Below are positions 1 to 6,405 of a DNA stretch of 7,075 nt, piece by piece; position 1 is the first letter of the stretch; every line of letters starts with the position of its first letter. A program made the translations under genes and the position numbers. The notes under the pieces were generated by a model. The model did no database searches. It saw only the letters and a list, made by a program, of their open reading frames with translations, and had not been told where the DNA came from. Origin of the DNA: Candidatus Nanopelagicales bacterium (lineage in GTDB: Bacteria > Actinomycetota > Actinomycetes > S36-B12 > UBA10799); assembly GCA_030699055.1 (NCBI GenBank), contig JAUYKX010000010.1, positions 1 through 7,075 on the forward strand, written 5' to 3'.

Positions 1-634
1 ACCGCAAATCGCCGTCCACTCGGCGAAGAGACAATCCCGCACTGGGCCACGCTGTTTCCCAACCGCCGCAGCCACTGTCGATGGGCATCGCGAACGAGCC
101 GAGATAGGAGAAGTCGCTGTCCCGCACGACCGGGATCCCGAGACTCGGTGATGGATTGGGCGGCGCGTCAGTCCCGGGAGCGCCCCCGCCGCCGCCTCCG
201 CCTCCGCCGGGTGAGCCGTCATTGCTCCCTCCCCCCGAGCCCGGGGAGCCGCCGGAACCAGGAACCAGCAATGCTCTGCGGCTCCAGCGGCCCGGCTTCC
301 CGTTGACGACCAGCCGCAGCCGCACCCTGGTCACGTCGGTGTTGCCGACCATGAGCTTGCCCAATGCCTTGGTGAGCGAGACGGCGATCCGCTTGCCTGC
401 TACCCGCTTGGCCTTCAACCTCACGCGTTTGCCCGCGCCGACCCGCAGATCAACCGCCAGCCGGGCGCCGGCGGGCACCGTCGTGCCCGACTTGAGGCGC
501 ACGGTTTGACCGACATTCGCCACGCCGGGTTTGATGGAGGAAATGTCCGCAGCGGCAGCCTGTGTGATCAGACCCGGGGCGCAAATCACCGCCGCCAGGG
601 CAGCGGCGCCCACCCGCAGCGGATTCGAATACAT
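1..634 (-). CDS. Secreted two-domain protein with Gly-rich linker, C-terminus cut by window edge
   Basis: Partial gene reading leftward from an ATG at 634 and still open at position 1 (211 codons visible). Residues 1-29 form a signal peptide: a short polar start with Arg7, a hydrophobic core and an Ala-rich end (QAAAA/D) suited to signal peptidase I. Residues 30-123 form a small, basic, probably beta-rich domain with many alternating V/L-K/R stretches. Residues about 125-163 are a Gly/Ser/Pro linker that includes nine consecutive glycines. From about residue 166 a second domain begins with the motif SDFSYLGSFAMP, two Trp and one Cys, and is then cut off. Start choice: the signal peptide begins exactly at this Met, although no good Shine-Dalgarno precedes it. 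The gene lies 86 nt downstream of another minus-strand gene. I do not recognise the family. The second domain could be an extracellular binding or hydrolytic domain, but that is inference. Confidence 0.72.
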   Translation of the reverse strand, partial: MYSNPLRVGAAALAAVICAPGLITQAAAADISSIKPGVANVGQTVRLKSGTTVPAGARLAVDLRVGAGKRVRLKAKRVAGKRIAVSLTKALGKLMVGNTDVTRVRLRLVVNGKPGRWSRRALLVPGSGGSPGSGGGSNDGSPGGGGGGGGGAPGTDAPPNPSPSLGIPVVRDSDFSYLGSFAMPIDSGCGGWETAWPSAGLSLRRVDGDLR

Positions 635-720
635 ATTTCGTTTGTCGGGAAGTTGGGGACAGTTCCTCAGCCCCGTCACTCTCGGGCGTGGCCATCCTCT
701 TCAACCAAGCTTGTTGTCCC

Positions 721-1341
721 CTACTTCCCGGCGGAACGCGCGGCGCGGAGTTTCGCTTTCTTGATCTTGCTTGGAGTCCACGGGCCCTTGACACACTGGG
801 TGGACTTCTTCCTTTTCCCACCAGCCTTCACGATAAATACCTTGCAGCTTCGCGCTCGCGCCTTCGTTGTGGCTTGAGGCTGAGGCGAGGCCGCCGGACT
901 GGGCAGCAGCGTCGGAGACTCTTCCGCCGCCTGCGCGTTTTCGTCCGCACCTTCGACCGGACTAGTTGGGGGCTGCGGGGCGGAACAATCACCCCGCAAC
1001 GTGACCTGCATAGTGGCGGCGCCGCTTCCGATGCCGATCAGCGGGCTCTTCTTGCCGCCAGCTTTGAATCGCTCTCCCAGCGACATCCCGTAGGAATCCG
1101 ACGTCGCCCAAATCGCTTGCTGCCAGATGTTCCAAGCCGCAAACAACTCGGGCGCAATCCGGGCCGCCGCAAACGGGGGCTTGGCTGAGAACTGGGCAGA
1201 GTCGTTGCCGTACTTGCCACCCCAGTATCCGAACGAATACGCAGTCACCAGGTCGCCGTAAATCCAGCCGTATACGTCATTGAGAACCGCCTGGGTTCGC
1301 CCGGTTCCCGGTCTCAGGTTGCCACGAGTGGCGGTTTGCAT
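721..1341 (-). CDS. Hypothetical protein, possibly the 3' remnant of a secreted enzyme
   Basis: 206 aa from the ATG at 1341 to a TAG at 721. Residues 15-117 look like a folded domain rich in aromatics and glycine (VYGWIYGDL, YSFGYWGGKYG, FAAWNIWQQ, SDSYGMSLGERF). Residues 120-158 are a Pro/Ala/Ser-rich linker. Residues 160-206 are a strongly basic tail with two cysteines (C166, C183). There is no signal peptide at this start, although the composition looks extracytoplasmic. The frame stays open to 1458, but that extension runs antisense into the signal-peptide codons of the divergent lipoprotein gene, so I prefer the internal Met. The SDSYG..L-F segment is vaguely reminiscent of the C-terminal end of some GH64 beta-1,3-glucanases (DAYGFxF/Y). 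If so, the catalytic N-terminal part is missing and this is a truncated gene. That resemblance is weak and from memory. No clear Shine-Dalgarno precedes the start. It is probably co-directional with the secreted protein downstream. Confidence 0.55.
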   Translation of the reverse strand: MQTATRGNLRPGTGRTQAVLNDVYGWIYGDLVTAYSFGYWGGKYGNDSAQFSAKPPFAAARIAPELFAAWNIWQQAIWATSDSYGMSLGERFKAGGKKSPLIGIGSGAATMQVTLRGDCSAPQPPTSPVEGADENAQAAEESPTLLPSPAASPQPQATTKARARSCKVFIVKAGGKRKKSTQCVKGPWTPSKIKKAKLRAARSAGK

Positions 1342-1376
1342 AGAAACTGAATAGATACCCTCAGAGAAGAGAAGAC

Positions 1377-2348
1377 ATGAGCGCCAGGCAAATGGGAATT
1401 GCGGCCCTTGGTGCTGGTTTGGTATTGGCCCTGGGCGCATGCTCCGTGGAAAGTGCAACCGATCAAATTCGCGAGGCTGGCGGAACCTCGCCCCCTGCGG
1501 TTGCCGCCCTCAAGGATTGCTCGGAGACTCCTAAGACAAGCGGAGAGAATCTTTCTCGCTGTGACCTGTCCGGGGCGGACCTGAGCGGGGCGAGACTGAT
1601 TAATTCGAACCTGAGCGACGCCGACCTGTCCGGGGCGAACCTGAGCGGGGCAAGACTGAAAATGTCGAACCTGTCCGGAGCGAACCTGTCCGGAGCGAAC
1701 CTGAGCGGGGCGAACCTGGTCGGGGCGAACCTGGTCGGGGCGAACCTGACCGGCGCGGATCTTCGCGATGCCGACCTGGAGTGGGCGGATCTTCGCCAGG
1801 CGAACCTGAGCGGGGCGAACCTGTTCCAGGCGAAGAACTTGGACAAGACGGGGAACCTGCGCAAAGCGAACCTGAGCGCGGCGAACCTGGTCGAGGCGAA
1901 ACTGGAAAGGGTGAACCTGGAAGGGACCCAGATGTTTGCGGCGAACCTTCAGGGGGCGAACCTGACCGCGGCGAACCTGAACGGAGCGGACCTGCGCGAG
2001 GCGAACCTGTCCAGAGCAAGACTGCGCATGATCACGGCGTTCGACGCGGACCTGCGCGAGGCGAACCTATCCGGCGCGAATCTGCACAATGTGAATCTTT
2101 CGGGGTCAGACCTGTCCGCATCGAACCTGTCTCGGTCAGACCTGTCCGCGGCGGACCTGTCTCGGTCAAACCTGTCCGGGGCAAACCTGACCGATGCGGA
2201 CCTGCGCGGAGCGAGCCTCTTCAAGGCGGACCTGACCGACGCGGACCTGCGCGGAGCACGCCTGTCCGAGGCGAACCTGGACTCGGCAACCTGGGTGGAT
2301 GGACAAAAGTGTCAAGACAGGGCTAACCCGCCCACGTGCCCCCGTTAG
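1377..2348 (+). CDS. Pentapeptide-repeat lipoprotein
   Basis: 323 aa, ATG at 1377 behind a purine-rich AGAGAAGAGAAG ribosome-binding region. Residues 1-22 are a lipoprotein signal ending in the lipobox L19-G20-A21-C22, so the mature protein should be lipidated at Cys22 and sit on the outer face of the membrane. A short linker (23-60, with C48) leads into pentapeptide repeats of the A(D/N)LSG type. The central Leu falls every five residues from L64 to L149 (18 repeats) and again from L161 to L301 (29 repeats). A two-residue slip at 150-160 (around AKNLDKTGN) probably makes a loop. Such repeats fold into a right-handed four-sided beta-helix; about 47 of them would give roughly 12 turns. The end (WVDGQKC...CPR) is a short cap with two Cys. 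Known cytoplasmic members such as Qnr and MfpA mimic DNA for gyrase, but the lipobox argues against that role here. It could be a surface spacer or binding protein; the function is unknown. It ends 73 nt from the convergent Lon-like gene. Confidence 0.93.
   Translation: MSARQMGIAALGAGLVLALGACSVESATDQIREAGGTSPPAVAALKDCSETPKTSGENLSRCDLSGADLSGARLINSNLSDADLSGANLSGARLKMSNLSGANLSGANLSGANLVGANLVGANLTGADLRDADLEWADLRQANLSGANLFQAKNLDKTGNLRKANLSAANLVEAKLERVNLEGTQMFAANLQGANLTAANLNGADLREANLSRARLRMITAFDADLREANLSGANLHNVNLSGSDLSASNLSRSDLSAADLSRSNLSGANLTDADLRGASLFKADLTDADLRGARLSEANLDSATWVDGQKCQDRANPPTCPR
1560..2291 (+). repeat. Degenerate 15-bp tandem repeat encoding the pentapeptides
   Basis: The pentapeptide region is repetitive at DNA level, with a roughly 15-bp unit close to GCGAACCTGAGCGGG repeated throughout. 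The copies between about 1565 and 1755 are the most alike and later ones more diverged. The period is a multiple of three, so gain or loss of units keeps the reading frame. This repetition also creates long open frames on the other strand and in the +2/+3 frames, which are not genes. Confidence 0.85.
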
Positions 2349-2421
2349 ATGCACGACCCCCACGAGCTCTGCGCCCGGATCAATCGATCGAATGTGACCC
2401 ACGTGTCGCCATTTTGATGTT

Positions 2422-4227
2422 CTAATCGAGTTCAGCCAACCCGGACAGAATCTGACCGTTCACATACATGAACCACATGTAGGTCAGCCCGAATGTTCGG
2501 GCGCGACCGGTTCCGGGACCGGATGTTCCGGTTGCCAGGCCCGATCCCCAGCGGCTGTTCCACTCCAGATACGCCGTGTTCAATCCCCTGGTGTCGAGGT
2601 GATGGAAAACGGCACGGTTCGAGGCCACAGCGACAGCGGTCAACGCGTCGATGCTCACCGGATCGACGATGCGCTCCAACCCCAATCCATCGCGGGTTTT
2701 GATCAATCCCCCCGCGTCGGCGACGAGCGCTGATGCGTATATGTAATAGGACTGCGTGGCAGCCAGGGCCAGCAGTTGAGTCGCCGAGTCGCGAACCGAA
2801 CGCAACTCGTCAACCAGAACGCCGTGCGCCGTTGCCTGCGAGTAGGTGCTGAGACTGTCGGCACCGGCAATCTTATGTACCTTGTCGAAGTAGTTCATAA
2901 GGCTGTCGCCCGCATGGTCGAGGAAGTTCACCCAGCCGTCCAGAGCATCCGCCATGTCGGTCGGCGCTGGTCGCGAACTCACCTGCGCAGCCACTGCGGC
3001 GACGTCGGATGCAACTTCCACGCCTTCGAACAATGCCTGGGCCTGCAGGTCTGCGGCGTCAGCCAACTTGTCGGAATCAACTGACCCGGCGAGCGACTGG
3101 TTGACTCGGCGCAGGTCGACCAATGCGTCGGTCACCCAGGAAAGCGCATCGGCGCCGTTCGCTACCCTCTCGAGGTCTCCGGGAAGCTGTGGCGACAGAT
3201 CCCGACTCTGCTCCATCAGCTTGGCGGTTGCATCGATATTTTCCTGCTGCAGTTTGCCCCGGACCGAAGTTGTTCCTAAACGATCAATATCGACAACGGT
3301 GCCGGTTCGCGCGATCAGCCCGCGCGCTTCAGCGAGCACTGCTGTTGCATCCGAGTAGGCGTCAACGATCCGACCCTCAATTAGCGCGGCTTTCCCCTTC
3401 TCCAATGTCGACACCGCTGTCGCCCTCCGGGCGCCTCCCTTTCCTTCGAGTCGCTCCAGCAACGCGGCAGCCTCATCGAGATACGACTCCGCACGTCGGG
3501 CGAGAAGCGATCGTGCCCCTTCCGGCAGTGGTCCGCCCACTGCGGCGTCAGGTGGAGTCGGTCCGCCAACCACTATCTGGTAGGCCTGCATCAGCGATGC
3601 CACCGGCTTCACCGCGATTCCCAGAGATCGACCCAACTCCACCGTGTTGACATCGGTGCCAGTGGTCGTATCCCGACTGACCACACCGGCTTCGGGTATG
3701 ACAACGGATGCGAATCCCGCGTCCTTGGCTGCGCGGATCTTCGAAGGGATGCCACCGACGTTGCCGATCGAACCATCGGGCGCAATCGTCCCGGTCATAG
3801 TCACATCGGGCAGCGGTTCGGCGTCATTGAGCGCCGCGAGCACACCAACGGTCATTATCCCGCCCGCCGACGGGCCGTCAATCTCTCCGGTTATCGAGTA
3901 TGAGATCCGTAGGGTGCGTGGGTCGGAATGCGATGCGAGGGTGGCCGCCGTTGCCGCACCCCAGGCCGCGGCATCCCATGCGGGTCCGGCGCCTTGATCA
4001 CGTCCAGTCTGCAAATCCAGCGTGAACTCGGATGGGCGGCGGCGTTCAACGGTTATGGTCACCGGCTCGGTGCCGGCTGTAGGTGTGCCGTCTGCCGCGC
4101 GACCGAACCACAAAGCGGTGACGGTGACACTGTCCGGACCCCCAGGAAGACCGCACGATGTCAACAGGGTCGCCAACACCGCGCATGTCAGCACACCGCT
4201 GGCGACAGAACGAACTGGCTTGGCCAT
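2422..4227 (-). CDS. Lon-like (S16) serine protease lipoprotein without ATPase domain
   Basis: 601 aa, ATG at 4227 to TAG at 2422. Residues 1-25 are a lipoprotein signal (MAKPVR, hydrophobic core, lipobox L22-T23-S24-C25), so the protein is predicted to be membrane-anchored outside the cytoplasm. Residues about 85-215 match the Lon proteolytic domain: DGPSAGG with the catalytic Ser120, and the GGIPSKIRAAKDAG segment with the catalytic Lys163. The Ser-to-Lys distance of 43 residues equals that of E. coli Lon (S679/K722). There is no Walker A or other AAA+ motif anywhere, so proteolysis would not be ATP-driven; related AAA-less Lon proteins are known, notably in archaea. Residues about 240-601 are Ala/Leu/Asp-rich, probably helical, ending in an aromatic stretch (YMWFMYVNG); I recognise no family there. 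The frame extends upstream to a GTG at 4281, but only the 4227 start places the signal peptide at the N-terminus. The Shine-Dalgarno is weak. It converges on the pentapeptide lipoprotein. Confidence 0.88.
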   Translation of the reverse strand: MAKPVRSVASGVLTCAVLATLLTSCGLPGGPDSVTVTALWFGRAADGTPTAGTEPVTITVERRRPSEFTLDLQTGRDQGAGPAWDAAAWGAATAATLASHSDPRTLRISYSITGEIDGPSAGGIMTVGVLAALNDAEPLPDVTMTGTIAPDGSIGNVGGIPSKIRAAKDAGFASVVIPEAGVVSRDTTTGTDVNTVELGRSLGIAVKPVASLMQAYQIVVGGPTPPDAAVGGPLPEGARSLLARRAESYLDEAAALLERLEGKGGARRATAVSTLEKGKAALIEGRIVDAYSDATAVLAEARGLIARTGTVVDIDRLGTTSVRGKLQQENIDATAKLMEQSRDLSPQLPGDLERVANGADALSWVTDALVDLRRVNQSLAGSVDSDKLADAADLQAQALFEGVEVASDVAAVAAQVSSRPAPTDMADALDGWVNFLDHAGDSLMNYFDKVHKIAGADSLSTYSQATAHGVLVDELRSVRDSATQLLALAATQSYYIYASALVADAGGLIKTRDGLGLERIVDPVSIDALTAVAVASNRAVFHHLDTRGLNTAYLEWNSRWGSGLATGTSGPGTGRARTFGLTYMWFMYVNGQILSGLAELD

Positions 4228-4512
4228 GCCGACTAGTTTGTCGACACTGCGGCGGCTTCGCCCACCTGAGTCGATATCCACCCCGAATCAATACCCAGAT
4301 CGGACTAATCGATGTCAACCGAACTTGAAACCGTTGCAGCAACCATTCGCCACTCTCGGCGCCGTCCAGGCTTGCCATCGACCTGGGCCGGGTGGCGAGT
4401 AGCCCGAGTTGATCCCGACCCGGATTTCACCCGCCGAATAGCCGTTCGGCCACCCGGGCGAGGCTGCCCGCTAACCCGTATCCGGATCCTCCGAACAAAC
4501 CCATCGGGCCGA
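4228..4512. other. Intergenic region between GGGtGRT gene and Lon-like gene
   Basis: About 285 nt upstream of the Lon-like gene and downstream of the GGGtGRT gene, both on the minus strand. It should hold the end of the operon transcript and the promoter of the Lon-like gene. I see one clean small hairpin (4433-4450) and no convincing promoter boxes. Small open frames here on either strand show no recognisable protein features. Confidence 0.5.
4433..4450. other. Small inverted repeat, possible transcript-end hairpin
   Basis: GCCGAA and TTCGGC form a perfect 6-bp stem around a 6-nt loop (TAGCCG), lying 62 nt after the stop codon of the GGGtGRT gene in its direction of transcription. No T-run follows on the minus strand, so it is not a classical Rho-independent terminator. 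GC-rich actinobacteria often lack the T-run, so a terminator role remains possible but unproven. Confidence 0.25.
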
Positions 4513-5583
4513 TCAATGCCGCATTGTTGGCTGCTGGTTTCGACTGTTTCGCCGTTGGGTTGTTGACATCGCTGGCTGAGGCGAGCGCGCCAGCGCCTGC
4601 TCCACCGCCACCGCGACCGCCACTGACGCGCCAACCATCGGGTTGTTGCCCATGCCGATCAGCCCCATCATCTCGACGTGCGCCGGCACCGACGACGATC
4701 CGGCGAACTGGGCGTCGGAATGCATCCGGCCCATGGTGTCGGTCAAGCCGTAGCTGGCCGGGCCGGCGCCGACGTTGTCCGGGTGCATGGTGCGGCCGGT
4801 CCCGCCGCCGGACGCCACCGAGAAGTAAGGCTTGCCAAGCAGGATGCGCTCCTGCTTGTAGGTGCCGGCGACCGGATGCTGGAACCGGGCGGCGTTGGTC
4901 GAGTTGCCGGTGATCGAAATGTCGACCTGCTCGTGGTGCATCACCGCGACCGCCTCGACAACGTCATCGCTGCCATAGCAGTTGATCTCGCCACGGACAC
5001 TGTCACTGAATCGACGTTGGCTGACCACGTTCAACTCGCCGGTCGCGTAGTCGAACTGGGTGTGAACGTAGTTGAAACCATTGACCCGCGAGATTTGGTA
5101 CGCCGGGTCCTTACCCAGGCCGTTCAGGATCACTCGCAGCGGCTGAGTGCGCACTTGGTTGGCGTTCTGTGCGATCTTGATCGCCCCCTCGGCCGCGGCG
5201 AACGACTCGTGGCCGGCGAGGAAGCAGAAGCAGGCCGACTCCTCCGACAGCAGGCGCGCCGCCAGCTTGCCGTGACCCAGGCCAACTTGGCGCTGATCGG
5301 CCACGGAGCCCGGAACGCAGAACGCCTGCAGGCCAATTCCCAGCGACTCGGCCGCATCTGCGGCTTTTCGGTTGTTGTTCTTGATCGCGATCCCGGCTCC
5401 GAGCACGTAAGCCCAGCGCGCGTTCTCAAACGAGATCGGCTGCGTCTCATGGACGATCTCGTACGGATCGAAGCCCAAGTCGACGCACTGCTGACGGGCT
5501 TGCTCCAAGCTGCCCAGCCCGTATTCGGCGATAGTCGCCTCGACGCGCTGCTCGCGTCGCTTCTTCCCCTCGAAGTCCGGCAT
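4513..5583 (-). CDS. GGGtGRT family protein
   Basis: 356 aa, ATG at 5583 to TGA at 4513. It belongs to the family named after its signature (Pfam GGGtGRT protein): GGGTGRT at residues 259-265, followed by MHPDN and the very conserved AGPASYGLTDTMGRMHSDAQ and GSSSVPAHVEMMGLIGMGNNPMVGA blocks up to about residue 320. Earlier conserved blocks are FENARWAYVLGAGIAIK (52-68), GHGKLAARLLSEESACFCFLAGHES (103-127) and NGFNYVHTQFDY (168-179). Cysteines are at 33, 89, 118, 120 and 202; the CFC pair sits in a conserved block. There is no signal peptide, so it is probably cytoplasmic. The last about 25 residues (from about 331) are polar and lie beyond the conserved core. The start is fixed by AGGGAG four nt upstream, which overlaps the stop of the scaffold gene. 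I know of no established reaction; the partner gene points to iron-sulfur or other metal-cofactor biochemistry, which is inference. Confidence 0.93.
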   Translation of the reverse strand: MPDFEGKKRREQRVEATIAEYGLGSLEQARQQCVDLGFDPYEIVHETQPISFENARWAYVLGAGIAIKNNNRKAADAAESLGIGLQAFCVPGSVADQRQVGLGHGKLAARLLSEESACFCFLAGHESFAAAEGAIKIAQNANQVRTQPLRVILNGLGKDPAYQISRVNGFNYVHTQFDYATGELNVVSQRRFSDSVRGEINCYGSDDVVEAVAVMHHEQVDISITGNSTNAARFQHPVAGTYKQERILLGKPYFSVASGGGTGRTMHPDNVGAGPASYGLTDTMGRMHSDAQFAGSSSVPAHVEMMGLIGMGNNPMVGASVAVAVAVEQALARSPQPAMSTTQRRNSRNQQPTMRH

Positions 5584-5587
5584 GACG

Positions 5588-5593
5588 CTCCCT
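5588..5593 (-). promoter_or_regulatory. Ribosome-binding site coupling the two operon genes
   Basis: AGGGAG on the minus strand, four nt before the ATG of the GGGtGRT gene and overlapping the TAG stop of the scaffold gene. Only 8 nt separate the two coding regions, so translation of the second gene is probably coupled to termination on the first. Confidence 0.7.
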
Positions 5594-6257
5594 ATTCCTT
5601 GCGCGGATCGACGTAACGGACGGCCTCGTCGAAACGCCCGTAGGTGGTTTTGCTCGCGGCGATCGCCTCGTTGGCATCGGTGCCGTCGGCGACCAGCCGC
5701 ATCATCGCCCCGAGGTTGACGATCTCGTACCCGATGATTTCGCTGTGATCATCGAGTGCGAGTCGGGTGACGTAGCCCTCGGTCAGCTCCAGGTAGCGCG
5801 GCCCTTTCGCCGAGGTCCCGTAGACCGTGCCGACCTGCGAGCGCAGGTTCATGCCCAGGTCCTCCAGGCCCGCCCCGACCGGCAGCCCGCCCTCGGAGAA
5901 CGCTGTCTGACTGCGCCCGTACGCCAGGTTCTGAACCAATTCGCGCACCGCGACGTTGATCGCGTCGCACACCAGGTCTGTGTTCAGCGCCTCCAGAATC
6001 GTGCGGCCGGTCAGGACTTCCGCGGCCATCGCCGCCGAATGCGTCATCCCCGAGCAGCCGACCGTTTCAATCAGGCACTCCTCGATGCTGCCGCCCTTGA
6101 CGTTCAGCGTGACCTTCGTGGCCCCCTGATGGGGTGCGCAAGTCCCGACCCCGTTCGACAGTCCGGAGATGTCGCTGACTTGCAGCGCGTGTACCCAGCG
6201 ACCCTCGACCGGGATCGGCGCGTTGGGATTATCGGGTCCGCGCGAGATCGGACACAT
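5592..6257 (-). CDS. Iron-sulfur cluster scaffold family protein (IscU/NifU-like), GGGtGRT partner
   Basis: 221 aa from the ATG at 6257. Residues about 38-108 follow the IscU/NifU N-terminal pattern: GTCAPHQGATKVTLNVK (C40), IEECLIETVGCSGMTHS (C61, C68) and AAEVLTGRTILEALN, followed by DLVCDAINVAVREL (C97). C40 and C68 align with the first two cluster-binding Cys of IscU; the third IscU Cys is not obvious, and its place seems to be AYGRSQTAFSEGG. The rest (120-221: GAGLEDLGMNLRSQVGTVYG, KGPRYLE, TYGRFDEAVRYVDPRKE) is specific to the subfamily paired with GGGtGRT proteins. It is presumably cytoplasmic and may bind or pass on an Fe-S cluster to its partner. The start is uncertain: 6257 has GGAG close upstream and good codon use. 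The frame stays open to 6449, with alternatives at GTG 6344 (GGAGG upstream) and ATGs 6377, 6386, 6395 and 6449. That extension is Pro/Gln-rich with weaker third-position GC. It is first in the operon. Confidence 0.9.
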   Translation of the reverse strand: MCPISRGPDNPNAPIPVEGRWVHALQVSDISGLSNGVGTCAPHQGATKVTLNVKGGSIEECLIETVGCSGMTHSAAMAAEVLTGRTILEALNTDLVCDAINVAVRELVQNLAYGRSQTAFSEGGLPVGAGLEDLGMNLRSQVGTVYGTSAKGPRYLELTEGYVTRLALDDHSEIIGYEIVNLGAMMRLVADGTDANEAIAASKTTYGRFDEAVRYVDPRKE

Positions 6258-6369
6258 GTTCTCCACTGCCGTTGTCTGCTGGACCGCCGCTGGCGCCGGA
6301 GACTGCCCTCCAGGCGGTACTGACTGCTGCTCTACCTGTGGCACCGGTCCTCCGAGTTCCTCGTTTTTT

Positions 6370-6405
6370 GCGGGCATGGCGGGCATGGCGGGCATGGCGG
6401 GCGTG
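6370..6405. repeat. Four tandem copies of a 9-bp unit
   Basis: GCGGGCATG occurs three times in direct tandem (6370-6396), followed by a one-base variant GCGGGCGTG (6397-6405). On the minus strand each perfect unit supplies an ATG in frame with the scaffold gene (MPAMPAMPA if translated), so it multiplies potential start codons in steps of three codons. A run of six T (plus strand) abuts it. Confidence 0.85.

Noticed and set aside
156..509. Plus-strand open frame with a poly-proline N-terminus
   Set aside because: It is the antisense image of the Gly-rich linker and basic domain of the secreted protein on the minus strand; it has no domain features of its own.
1560..2291. CRISPR-like periodicity
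   Set aside because: The 15-bp units abut without unique spacers and encode in-frame pentapeptides; this is a coding repeat.
1600..2326. Long repetitive frames on both strands (GEPGRGEP-like, RFAPDRFAP-like, GSPRSGSP-like)
   Set aside because: All arise from the 15-bp repeat of the pentapeptide gene read in other frames. Only the A(D/N)LSG frame has a lipobox signal and a known fold.
1377..2348. Quinolone-resistance or gyrase-mimic (Qnr/MfpA) role
   Set aside because: The protein has a clear lipoprotein signal and Cys22, so it should not meet cytoplasmic gyrase.
2349..2421. Bidirectional terminator between the convergent lipoprotein genes
   Set aside because: Only short palindromes (TCGATCGA, CACGTG) are visible; no GC-rich stem with a T-run on either strand.
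4228..4281. GTG start at 4281 for the Lon-like gene
   Set aside because: It would put 18 polar residues before the lipoprotein signal peptide; the ATG at 4227 gives a normal 25-residue signal.
4678..5616. 312-codon open frame on the plus strand
   Set aside because: It is antisense to the strongly conserved GGGtGRT gene and results from biased codon use; the minus-strand product matches a known family along almost its whole length.
5745..6323. 192-codon plus-strand open frame
   Set aside because: It is antisense to the scaffold gene, whose minus-strand translation shows family motifs throughout.
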